Below are positions 1-6,571 of a DNA stretch of 6,745 nt, piece after piece. A program made the translations under genes and the position numbers. Source of the DNA: Clostridia bacterium (GTDB taxonomy: Bacteria; Bacillota_E; SLMV01; PUMD01). The DNA lies in NCBI GenBank assembly GCA_007128555.1, contig SKXF01000205.1, positions 1 to 6,745 on the forward strand. The letters run 5' to 3'. The notes beneath the pieces are model-generated. The model had not been told where the DNA came from, did not search any database, and saw only the letters and a list, made by a program, of their open reading frames with translations. Positions within the stretch are counted from its first letter, which is position 1. Each line of letters starts with the position of its first letter.

Positions 1-511
1 CAGCACCGTGTTCAGCAAGACGTCGCTGCTGCCATCGAACCGCCAGGCTGATGTGGCTAACCACCCAGTCCATGATCTCGGGCGAATACATCACCGGCAG
101 ACCCTTCTCGTCCATCACGGACAGACCAAGGCTCACAGGTCCGAGGATGTGTCCCTTGATCAACTGTGCCTCATTCCATTTTGAGTCCATGAAGGCATAC
201 AGACCGGCAGCTCGCTCCTCGGGAGGGCACACCCATTCCCTCTCCTCGATGACAGCCTCGTAGAGCTGCAGGGCCTGTTCACGCCCCCTCTCAAGGCTGA
301 CCCTGGGGCCTTCCTCACAGGTCAACCCCGGCAGGCCCGGAAGAAACTGGCGCTGCATCTGCTCCAACGGGCTTCGATTCGGCAGCTGGGGCCAGAAGGG
401 GATCTCGGGGAGAAAGGTCCGAACCAGATCCAGGGCATCGCCTGCATCATCATGGGGCAGGCTCCCAATCGCCGCCGGCAGCAGATTTGCGTCAAACGTG
501 TTCAACACCAC
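1..511 (-). CDS. MetE/UROD-like protein (cobalamin-independent methionine synthase-related), C-terminus cut by window edge
   Basis: Not reported as a complete ORF because it runs off the left edge; I translated it by hand to 170 open codons. The protein begins VLNTFDANLLPAAIGSLP, then has HDDAGDALDLV (about residues 20-30), LPEIPFWPQLPNRSPLEQM (35-53) and LPGLPGL. The GSLPH...A..L...LPEIPFWPQLP pattern is typical of short, stand-alone proteins of the methionine synthase II/uroporphyrinogen decarboxylase superfamily found in anaerobes, which are TIM-barrel methyltransferase-like proteins. The GTG start at 511 is chosen because AGGGAGGT (complement of 518-525) lies 6 bases upstream; a second GTG at 508 is equally possible. 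An in-frame stop lies a few codons further upstream. The gene follows kynureninase by 69 bases on the same strand, so co-transcription is likely. Family assignment is fairly sure. The substrate is unknown and true methionine synthase activity should not be assumed, because the zinc-site half of the protein is outside the window. Confidence 0.75.
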   Translation of the reverse strand, partial: MVLNTFDANLLPAAIGSLPHDDAGDALDLVRTFLPEIPFWPQLPNRSPLEQMQRQFLPGLPGLTCEEGPRVSLERGREQALQLYEAVIEEREWVCPPEERAAGLYAFMDSKWNEAQLIKGHILGPVSLGLSVMDEKGLPVMYSPEIMDWVVSHISLAVRWQQRRLAEHGA

Positions 512-580
512 ATCCGCACCTCCCTGGAACACGGGTCAGAATGAAGTAGAGACAGGCCCGTGGGGGGCAGCGATCCCTCG

Positions 581-1864
581 TCATGAAACGGGTTCTCGCT
601 GCGAATCATGGCTGTCGTATTCACCGCGGACGATAATCTGTCGAATATGCTGTATCGTGCTCCATACCTCGTGATATGTGTTATACAGTGCAACGGGAGC
701 CAGCCTTATGACGTCCGGAGGTCGAAAGTCGGGCACCACGCCCCGGGCCTTCAACGCCTTCACAATCCGTGAGGCTTCTGGGTGCTCCACCGCCACATGC
801 CCACCCCGGCGTTCTGCTTGGCGCGGGGTTCCGACTGTGCAGTGACAGGGCCTCCCCGAGAGCAACCGATCGACGAGATAGATCATGTACGAGGTCAGTT
901 TCAACGAACGGGTCCTGACGTGATCCATCCCGGCCTCGTCAAACAGTCGCAGCGAGCCGAGCAGGGGCACGGAACTCAGTACGCTGACGGTCCCGATCTG
1001 CCACCCGCCCGCCGAACCTGCCGGCTTGAACCGCGTGTTCATGTCAAACTGCTCATCTTTGTCGTATCCCCACCAGCCTGCCAGCCCTGGGTGACGTCCG
1101 AAGTGCCGGCGGTTCACGTAGAGGCTGGCGATACCTCCCGGGCCGCTGTTGAGATACTTATACGTGCACCAGGAGGCAAAATCCACACCCCACTCAGAGA
1201 GCCGATGGTGAACAGCCCCCGCCGAATGGCTGCAATCAAAACCGATCACGATCCCCCGGTCATGGGCCTCGTGTGTGAGGCGCTCCATGTTCAGGAGCTG
1301 TCCACTGCGGTACAGCACCGAGGGAAACAGCGCAAGCTGAATGTCCGAGGACATGGCATCGATGATGTCATCCTCTTCAAGGAACTTCCCGTCGCGAGCC
1401 TGCACCAGGACCAGGTCCTCGCGAGGGTCCATGCCCCGCAGGCGCAGCTGGCTTTGCATTGCATACAGGTCGGAGGGGAAATTCAGTCCATCGGCCAGGA
1501 TCCTCCTTCGCCCACCCCGGGGATCGTAAAAAGTGCTCACCAGGGTATGCAAGTTTACGGTGGTCGAGGATGCCGACACCACCTCATCCTCTTCAGCTCC
1601 CATCAAGCCGGCCTGGCGCCTGCCCAGCTCCTCCCCAAGGTGAAACCAGGGCGGCTCCGCCTCCATCCAACCCCGTATCCCCAGCTCCCTCCAGGCCCGA
1701 AGTCCCTTCAACAGCTCATCCTCCGCCTCGCGGGACAATAGGCCCAGGGAATTGCCATCCATGTAAATGCCACCGTGTGGGAGGTAGAAACGATCACGAA
1801 GCAGGGCTGGATCCGCCTCACGATCCATGTGCAGTGCAAACTCTTCATCAGTACGAAAGGGCAT
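581..1864 (-). CDS. kynU: Kynureninase (L-kynurenine hydrolase), PLP-dependent
   Basis: Predicted to cleave L-kynurenine (or 3-hydroxykynurenine) to anthranilate (or 3-hydroxyanthranilate) plus L-alanine in the cytoplasm. The 427-residue protein has the usual length and the class V aminotransferase-fold landmarks in order: YMDGNSLG (34-41), the phosphate-binding stretch SASSTTVNLH (97-106), LNFPSDLYA (127-135), DCSHSAGAV (210-218), the PLP-lysine motif YKYLNSGPGG (235-244, lysine 236), GWWG (263-266), GWQIGTVSVLS (287-297) and the C-terminal RGGHVAVEH...GVVPDFRPPDVIRLAPVALYNTYHEVW. The ATG at 1864 is preferred over the upstream in-frame ATG at 1930 because GGAGGT (complement of 1871-1876) sits 6 bases before it and family members begin near here. 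A MetE-like gene follows at 511; argG is divergent. No other tryptophan-degradation gene is visible, so the kynurenine source is unknown. Function is sure at family level; substrate preference is inferred. Confidence 0.95.
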   Translation of the reverse strand: MPFRTDEEFALHMDREADPALLRDRFYLPHGGIYMDGNSLGLLSREAEDELLKGLRAWRELGIRGWMEAEPPWFHLGEELGRRQAGLMGAEEDEVVSASSTTVNLHTLVSTFYDPRGGRRRILADGLNFPSDLYAMQSQLRLRGMDPREDLVLVQARDGKFLEEDDIIDAMSSDIQLALFPSVLYRSGQLLNMERLTHEAHDRGIVIGFDCSHSAGAVHHRLSEWGVDFASWCTYKYLNSGPGGIASLYVNRRHFGRHPGLAGWWGYDKDEQFDMNTRFKPAGSAGGWQIGTVSVLSSVPLLGSLRLFDEAGMDHVRTRSLKLTSYMIYLVDRLLSGRPCHCTVGTPRQAERRGGHVAVEHPEASRIVKALKARGVVPDFRPPDVIRLAPVALYNTYHEVWSTIQHIRQIIVRGEYDSHDSQREPVS

Positions 1865-1868
1865 TCCA

Positions 1869-1967
1869 TCACCTCCAGGGGAAACGTCCTTTCCAGCTTC
1901 CGGCATGAACGGTACCCCCGTCAAGGGCAAGGATGCTAATTCCTATTTCCCCACCACCCGACAGCAT
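1869..1967 (-). other. Possible 32-codon leader ORF ahead of kynureninase, two Trp codons
   Basis: A short frame starts with ATG at 1967 and stops with TGA at 1869-1871, just 4 bases before the kynureninase ATG and overlapping its ribosome binding site. It reads M-L-S-G-G-G-E-I-G and so on, and ends S-W-K-G-R-F-P-W-R, with tryptophan at codons 25 and 31. The start has only a weak AGGG-type ribosome binding site 5 bases upstream. It is in a different frame from kynureninase. It could be a translationally coupled or tryptophan-sensing leader peptide, but an open frame this short can arise by chance. Confidence 0.25.
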
Positions 1968-2095
1968 CTTTGCCCTGCTGAGCAGGACCACGACAGCACA
2001 AAATGTCCTCCATGATCAACATGTGCACCGCATGCTGCCTGGAGATGCGGTCGCACAGGATCTGCGCTTCGAGGGGACCAGCTACCGCAGCGACC

Positions 2096-2109
2096 AGAAT
2101 ATCTATTCT
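2096..2109. promoter_or_regulatory. Candidate ARG box (ArgR/AhrC operator)
   Basis: The sequence AGAATATCTATTCT is a perfect inverted repeat (AGAATA, 2-base centre, TATTCT). It contains GAAT-4 bases-ATTC, matching the core of the known ARG-box consensus TGAATwwwwATTCA at all eight core positions; one of the four central bases is C, not A/T, and the outer T/A pair is replaced by A/T. It lies 137 bases upstream of argG and directly abuts a TATAAT hexamer at 2111-2116, so bound repressor would cover a promoter there. Location in front of arginine genes supports the call; binding itself is inferred. Confidence 0.55.
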
Positions 2110-2158
2110 CTATAATGCACGCACGTATGGGTTATCTGCGGGAAATAGGGGGCAGCTC

Positions 2159-2188
2159 TTGTATATCTTTGCCGCATGGCAGTATAAT
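2159..2188 (+). promoter_or_regulatory. Likely sigma-70-type promoter for argGH
   Basis: A TTGTAT hexamer (2159-2164) and a perfect TATAAT (2183-2188) are separated by 18 bases, about 58 bases upstream of the argG start. The -10 lies within the imperfect palindrome GTATAATCATAC (2182-2193), itself inside a wider dyad GCATGGC/GCTATGC (2174-2180 and 2198-2204), which could be a second operator half. A second TATAAT at 2111-2116 has no recognisable -35 partner. Confidence 0.55.
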
Positions 2189-2245
2189 CATACACATGCT
2201 ATGCCCTGCATACGTTTCTTTAGTCATCATAGAGGAGGCTGAACA

Positions 2246-3478
2246 ATGAAGAAAGTCGTACTGGCCTATTCAGGTGGACTGGACACATCGGTGGCGATCA
2301 AATGGCTCCAGCATCGACACGGATACGAGGTCGTCGCCCTCGCCGTCGACGTGGGGGCAGCCAAGGACCTGGATGTGATCCAGGACAAAGCCCTGCGGAT
2401 CGGTGCCGTTCAATCGCGCATGGTGGATGCCCGGGATGACCTTGCCGAAAACTACATCCTACCGGCTCTGAAGGCAAACGCCATGTATGAGGGAAAATAC
2501 TCGCTCGCTTCGGCCCTCTCCCGCCCCCTGATCTCGAAAATGCTCGTGGACGTAGCACAGGAAGTGGGAGCCGAGGCCGTGGCCCATGGATGTACCGGCA
2601 AGGGCAACGACCAGGTTCGATTCGACACCTCAATCGCCGCTCTGAACCCGGATCTGAAGATCATTGCCCCCGTCCGAGAATGGCCCATGTCCAGGGAAGA
2701 TGAAATAGCCTACGCCCAGGAGCACGGCATCCCCATCCCCGTGGGCAAGCAGAACCCCTTCAGCATTGACGAGAACCTGTGGGGCCGCAGTATCGAATGC
2801 GGGGTCCTGGAGGACCCCTGGGCCGAGGCTCCCGAGGAGGCCTTTGAGTGGACCACCTCACCCCAGGACGCACCCGATCAGCCCGAATACCTGGAGATTG
2901 ATTTCGTGCGTGGCGCACCAACCCACCTGAACGGGCAGAGGATGAACCTGACGGAGCTGCTGGAGGTCCTTAATGAGATCGCCGGACGTCACGGGGTGGG
3001 CCGCATCGACCACGTTGAGAACCGACTGGTAGGGATCAAGTCCCGAGAGATCTACGAGGCGCCCGCAGCCACTGTCCTGATCAATGCCCACCGGGAGCTG
3101 GAGAACTTCACGCTGCCCAGGGAGCTCGGCCACTTCAAGGCGACCCTCGAGCCCCAATACGCGGAGCTGACCTACAATGGGCTCTGGCACTCGCCCCTCC
3201 GGGAAGCCCTGGACGCCTTCATGGAACACAGCCAGAAGAGCGTAACCGGGTTGATCCGCGTCAAACTGTTCCGGGGGAGCTGCCAGGTGGTAGGCAGAAA
3301 ATCGGAACACTCCATGTATGACCTGTCCCTTGCCACCTACGGTGACGACGATGCCTTTGACCATCAGGCCGCCGAGGGCTTCATCAATTACTGGCGACTG
3401 CCAACCGTAGTATACTCAGAGAAGCAGAGAAGTGTAGCCAGATTGACGTCAGATGAGTCCCGGTTGGTCGTCGATTGA
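2246..3478 (+). CDS. argG: Argininosuccinate synthase
   Basis: Catalyses ATP-dependent condensation of citrulline and aspartate to argininosuccinate with release of AMP and PPi, the seventh step of arginine synthesis, in the cytoplasm. The 410-residue protein matches the family's usual length of about 400. It starts with the ATP-pyrophosphatase loop AYSGGLDTS (7-15) and continues with [14 protein letters not shown] (85-98), the conserved [13 protein letters not shown] (114-126), [20 protein letters not shown] (173-192), [13 protein letters not shown] (263-275) and a C-terminal synthetase/oligomerisation domain. The ATG is supported by AGGAGG (2233-2238) 7 bases upstream. Its TGA is 11 bases before the GTG of argH, and the argH ribosome binding site begins at its last base, so the two are almost certainly co-transcribed and probably translationally coupled. 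Upstream ARG-box-like sequence suggests repression by arginine. Confidence 0.98.
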   Translation: MKKVVLAYSGGLDTSVAIKWLQHRHGYEVVALAVDVGAAKDLDVIQDKALRIGAVQSRMVDARDDLAENYILPALKANAMYEGKYSLASALSRPLISKMLVDVAQEVGAEAVAHGCTGKGNDQVRFDTSIAALNPDLKIIAPVREWPMSREDEIAYAQEHGIPIPVGKQNPFSIDENLWGRSIECGVLEDPWAEAPEEAFEWTTSPQDAPDQPEYLEIDFVRGAPTHLNGQRMNLTELLEVLNEIAGRHGVGRIDHVENRLVGIKSREIYEAPAATVLINAHRELENFTLPRELGHFKATLEPQYAELTYNGLWHSPLREALDAFMEHSQKSVTGLIRVKLFRGSCQVVGRKSEHSMYDLSLATYGDDDAFDHQAAEGFINYWRLPTVVYSEKQRSVARLTSDESRLVVD

Positions 3479-3489
3479 GGAGGGGTAGC

Positions 3490-4872
3490 GTGAGCAAGCT
3501 GTGGGGAGGACGTTTCAAAGGGCAGGACTGGGGTCGCAGTGAGGGCTTCACCGCATCCATACAGTTCGACAAAAGGCTTTTTCATCACGACATCCTCGGC
3601 AGCACGGTCCACGCCAGGATGTTGGCGAAGCAGGGGATCATCTCTGAAGAAGATGCCCGGGAAATTACCGCCGGGCTGCAGGGCGTACGGGAGGACATTG
3701 AGGGGGGAAGGGCCTCCCTCTCTGCGGCCCACGAGGATATCCACATGAACATCGAGGCCCTGCTCACCGAGCGGATCGGCCCCACGGCAGGCCGATTGCA
3801 CACCGGGCGGAGTCGAAATGACCAGGTCGCCACGGACATGCATCTTTACATCAAGGAAGAGATCCTGGCAATAAGGCAACGAATCCGTGACCTTCAGAGG
3901 GCCCTCGTGGGCCTGGCTGAAGAAAATGACGAGGTGATCATGCCCGGATACACCCACATGCAGCGGGCCCAGCCGATTCTTTTTGCCCATCACCTCCTGG
4001 CCTATTTTTTCATGCTGCAGCGGGACCACGCTCGATTCTCAGACTGCCTGAAACGGGCAGACGTCTCACCTTTGGGATCGGGCGCCCTGGCGGGAACCGC
4101 CCACCCCATCGATCCCGAGTTCACCGCCCGGGAACTGGGGTTTTCGGCACCGTATGATAACAGCATGGATGCGGTCTCTGACCGGGACTTCCTCCTTGAG
4201 TTTCTGTCCGCCTCCGCAATCACCATGATGCACCTGAGCCGCCTGAGCGAGGAACTGGTCCTGTGGTCCAGTGAAGAATTCGCCTTCATAAGGATCGATG
4301 ATGCCTACGCCACGGGCTCAAGCATCATGCCCCAGAAGAAAAACCCCGACGTCGCGGAGCTGATCCGCGGCAGGACCGGCCGAACATATGGAAACCTCAC
4401 CACCCTGTTAACCGTGATGAAGGGGCTGCCCCTCACATACAACAGCGACATGCAGGAAGACAAGGAAGCCACCTTTGATACCGTCGACACCGTGAACGCG
4501 TGCCTGGAGGCCATGGCAGGCATGATCGGTTCGTTGCAGATCAACCGAAAGCGGATGCATCGTGCCGTCCATCAAGACTTCTCGAACGCAACGGACGCCG
4601 CAGACTACCTGGTGGCCCGGGGTATGCCCTTTCGCGAGGCCCATCACGTGGTGGGCAGGGCCGTCGCTCACTGCATAGACGAGGGGAAATACCTCCACGA
4701 CCTCACGTTGGAACAATGGAAGGGCTTCTCTGACCTGTTCGAGTCAGACATCGGCGGAACCATCTCGGCCGAACGGTGCGTGGCCAGCCGCTCATCCCGG
4801 GGCGGCACCTCCCCGGACAGCGTGCAGAGGCAGTTCCATGTCGCCCGGTCCATTTTAGACGATGACACCTGA
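3490..4872 (+). CDS. argH: Argininosuccinate lyase
   Basis: Cleaves argininosuccinate to arginine and fumarate, the last step of arginine synthesis; family members are homotetramers of the fumarase/aspartase superfamily. From the GTG start the 460-residue protein begins with the classic SKLWGGRF. Conserved blocks follow: HEDIHMNIE (81-89), TGRSRNDQ (105-112), [12 protein letters not shown] (151-162, with the likely catalytic H156), and the signature loop [12 protein letters not shown] (276-287) carrying the catalytic serine, S278 by family comparison. The C-terminal [18 protein letters not shown] matches the usual ArgH ending. The GTG at 3490 is chosen over the in-frame TTG at 3475, which overlaps the argG stop, because AGGAGG (3478-3483) lies 6 bases upstream of it and it gives the canonical N-terminus. 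No key residue is missing. It is the second gene of the argGH operon and is followed by a hairpin at 4879-4908. Confidence 0.98.
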   Translation: MSKLWGGRFKGQDWGRSEGFTASIQFDKRLFHHDILGSTVHARMLAKQGIISEEDAREITAGLQGVREDIEGGRASLSAAHEDIHMNIEALLTERIGPTAGRLHTGRSRNDQVATDMHLYIKEEILAIRQRIRDLQRALVGLAEENDEVIMPGYTHMQRAQPILFAHHLLAYFFMLQRDHARFSDCLKRADVSPLGSGALAGTAHPIDPEFTARELGFSAPYDNSMDAVSDRDFLLEFLSASAITMMHLSRLSEELVLWSSEEFAFIRIDDAYATGSSIMPQKKNPDVAELIRGRTGRTYGNLTTLLTVMKGLPLTYNSDMQEDKEATFDTVDTVNACLEAMAGMIGSLQINRKRMHRAVHQDFSNATDAADYLVARGMPFREAHHVVGRAVAHCIDEGKYLHDLTLEQWKGFSDLFESDIGGTISAERCVASRSSRGGTSPDSVQRQFHVARSILDDDT

Positions 4873-4878
4873 AGAGCC

Positions 4879-4908
4879 CGGGCAGCCTCGTCTCGGCGGG
4901 GCTGCCCG
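4879..4908. terminator. Hairpin between convergent argH and ATC-hydrolase-like gene, likely terminator
   Basis: CGGGCAGCC (4879-4887) pairs perfectly with GGCTGCCCG (4900-4908), giving a 9-bp G+C-rich stem with a 12-base loop starting 6 bases after the argH stop. There is no T-run on the plus-strand side, so it is not a textbook intrinsic terminator. Position between two converging genes suggests a shared transcription end or a 3'-end-stabilising structure. Confidence 0.5.
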
Positions 4909-4927
4909 CCACGGGTATTGGGATGAG

Positions 4928-4974
4928 GTGCTCCCACACCTGGTAGAAAAAGCGAGGCCCCTGCCCTGGAGCAC
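4928..4974. repeat. Second inverted repeat in the convergent gap
   Basis: GTGCTCC (4928-4934) and GGAGCAC (4968-4974) are perfect 7-base inverted arms separated by 33 bases. Read on the minus strand, the interior contains a run of five T (complement of 4947-4951). It could contribute to ending transcription of the minus-strand pair, but the long loop makes this weak. Confidence 0.25.
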
Positions 4975-5000
4975 ACCGCCAGACCTACATTGGGATGTCA

Positions 5001-5663
5001 TCACAATCGCCTGAACCGGAAATTACACCGCTCACAGCCCTGTGCAAGGGTCTGTGTGCGCCTGAGGCTCACACCCAGGGCTGGGAACATGATGTGGTCC
5101 AGCTCACACATGGCGTCCATCAGCTCCGTTTCACCCAGGCTTTGCAGGAACTTCAGAATGCCGCATTCCAGGTAGTCGATCCCCCATTCATAAGCTCCGT
5201 CTTCTGGTACCACTTCATAGACAAATTCACCATCATACCGACGCTGCTGAGAGATCCGGGCCCTCCCGTGCATGAATCGCCTCAGCCAACGACTCATCCA
5301 GATCCGACCCATCAACCTGCGGAGCCACACAGGATAGCTTTCCATGTACGTGACGGTGCTTTCCTGTAAGACCTCCGCAAACTCCTCGCCTTGCACACCG
5401 TGACGCTTCAACACCCGGTGAAACGACAGGATCCCGGCCGTGTTGATCAGGAGCTCCGTAGAGGGATTTCTGCGCCCTCCGACATAGGGTATTTCCGGTA
5501 TCAGCCGTTCGAACTCTTCGCGTGTTTCCTCGGAGATCTGTAGAGCAGCATGCCCTCCATACCGAGCCTGCAGAACCTCACTTGCAGCGCGCATCAATCG
5601 CCGGAAATGCTTGAGGGCCATGGGCCTGCTCGTGACGGCATGCTTACTGGGTTCAGCACTCAT
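5001..5663 (-). CDS. L-2-amino-thiazoline-4-carboxylic acid hydrolase-family protein
   Basis: The 220-residue protein resembles the ATC-hydrolase domain family. Its characterised member opens the ring of L-2-amino-thiazoline-4-carboxylate to N-carbamoyl-L-cysteine; most members, mainly in anaerobes, have no proven role. Family-type blocks are IPYVGGRRNPSTELL (58-72) followed by a helical segment FHRVLKRHGV (81-90), YLECGILKFL (164-173), and the C-terminal CELDHIMF...GVSLRRTQTLAQG (186-209), ending C-N-F-R-F. Cysteines 167, 186, 210 and 213 are notable, and two lie in the conserved C-terminal blocks. No signal peptide is seen; it is probably cytoplasmic. The ATG at 5663 is chosen because an AAGGA site lies 8 bases upstream. 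The alternative GTG at 5732 would overlap the stop of the creatininase-like gene by 4 bases (GTGA) but lacks a ribosome binding site and adds 23 unremarkable residues. Family assignment is good; substrate is unknown. Confidence 0.8.
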   Translation of the reverse strand: MSAEPSKHAVTSRPMALKHFRRLMRAASEVLQARYGGHAALQISEETREEFERLIPEIPYVGGRRNPSTELLINTAGILSFHRVLKRHGVQGEEFAEVLQESTVTYMESYPVWLRRLMGRIWMSRWLRRFMHGRARISQQRRYDGEFVYEVVPEDGAYEWGIDYLECGILKFLQSLGETELMDAMCELDHIMFPALGVSLRRTQTLAQGCERCNFRFRRL

Positions 5664-5728
5664 CTCGGTTGTCCTTGCCTCTGCATCGCATTTCTTCTCC
5701 GGGGCGATCCAGCCTGGCGAAACTAGCC

Positions 5729-6505
5729 TCACGATTTGCGGCGCTCATAGTTCCACTCCCTGCTGTCGAGCATCCTGATCAGGTCAACAAGATAGTGCAC
5801 CACGATGCCAAGCATCTTCTCTCCTTTTTCAAGGGATGCTCTCGTGGGATCACCGGTTGCACCCGTCGAAGACAGTTCATCGATGTCCCATATGACGGTC
5901 ATGAAATCTTCCATGTCGATGATGTCCTCCGGCACCTGGCTCACGGCCTCGTCCAGGTCAACCAGGTCCGGCCTTACGGCCATTGTCATGGACGTCTCCC
6001 CTTCGCCCCCATGCCCCAACCCATTCCATACGTCGAAGTCACCGGGCATCCTGGCCCCGGTGATCTGCCACCATGCTGGTATGTAGACCATGGTGGCATC
6101 CTTATGCCGATCCTTCACGTTCCTCGCGGCGATCTCCAGGGCGGGGATGTTGCCGTCGTGGCCATTCAAGATCACAATGTGCTGGAGCCCGCTGTTGATC
6201 AGGCTTTCCAAAATGTCCTCTGCAACAGCGATGGTTGTTTCATATTTCAACGTCACCGAGAGAGGATACTGGTTGTAGTGAATGGACGTCCCGAAAGGAA
6301 CGCCGGGAGCCACTACCACATTGTCCAGTTCCATCGCGGCCCGCCGGGCGATCTCCGTCGGGACAAACAGGTCGGGTCCGAGGGGCAAGTGCCATCCATG
6401 ACTCTCACAGCTGCCAAATATCGTGATGACACAGTCAATCTGGCCCTGCTGTATTCCGTCCTTTATTTCTTTCGCCGTAAACTCGTTCAGAAACACCTTC
6501 TTCAC
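5729..6505 (-). CDS. Creatininase-superfamily amidohydrolase
   Basis: Predicted metal-dependent hydrolase of the creatininase/creatinine amidohydrolase family, acting on cyclic or linear amides. From the GTG at 6505 the protein has 258 residues, the family's usual length. It shows GSCESHGWHLPLGPD (31-45), giving candidate metal ligands E34, H36 and D45, then NGHDGN (114-119, H116) and GHGGEGETS (164-172, E168 or E170). The middle motif is NGHxGN rather than the NGHYEN of Pseudomonas creatininase, whose glutamate binds metal, so true creatininase activity is doubtful; relatives include enzymes acting on formamides or on maturing peptides. The GTG has GGAGGGAG (complement of 6515-6522) 9 to 12 bases upstream. 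An ATG at 6571 with AAGGA 5 bases upstream would add 22 residues unlike the family. The stop at 5729-5731 overlaps or nearly joins the ATC-hydrolase-like gene, so the two form an operon. Confidence 0.85.
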   Translation of the reverse strand: MKKVFLNEFTAKEIKDGIQQGQIDCVITIFGSCESHGWHLPLGPDLFVPTEIARRAAMELDNVVVAPGVPFGTSIHYNQYPLSVTLKYETTIAVAEDILESLINSGLQHIVILNGHDGNIPALEIAARNVKDRHKDATMVYIPAWWQITGARMPGDFDVWNGLGHGGEGETSMTMAVRPDLVDLDEAVSQVPEDIIDMEDFMTVIWDIDELSSTGATGDPTRASLEKGEKMLGIVVHYLVDLIRMLDSREWNYERRKS

Positions 6506-6571
6506 GTGCGTCAGCTCCCTCCAGGGTCCTGGGCATCTCCATGCCCCTCCTTCCTTTCCATAACAAGGCAT

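Larger units (their letters stand above)
1865..2245. other. Divergent kynU-argG intergenic region
   Basis: This 381-base stretch separates two divergently transcribed units and holds no convincing protein gene; the short frames through it lack family resemblance. On the argG side it contains an ARG-box-like palindrome (2096-2109), a TATAAT hexamer just after it (2111-2116) and a better promoter (2159-2188). On the kynureninase side it contains a 13-base dyad, CCTGCT-G-AGCAGG (1974-1986), and a 32-codon frame. I could not find a good sigma-70 promoter for kynureninase. Confidence 0.7.

Noticed and set aside
782..1741. Long 319-codon open frame on the plus strand
   Set aside because: It lies wholly antisense to kynureninase, has no recognisable motifs, and its composition (many H, P, Q, R) is typical of a shadow frame in G+C-rich coding DNA.
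1904..1926. GGGGGTACCG on the minus strand, resembling the T-box core GGGTGGNACCG
   Set aside because: The match is incomplete, there is no following intrinsic terminator with a T-run (only a 5-bp GGAAA/TTTCC hairpin), and no specifier stem was recognisable.
1865..1930. Extending kynureninase to the in-frame ATG at 1930
   Set aside because: The extension reads through the strong ribosome binding site that precedes the ATG at 1864 and adds 22 residues not expected in the family.
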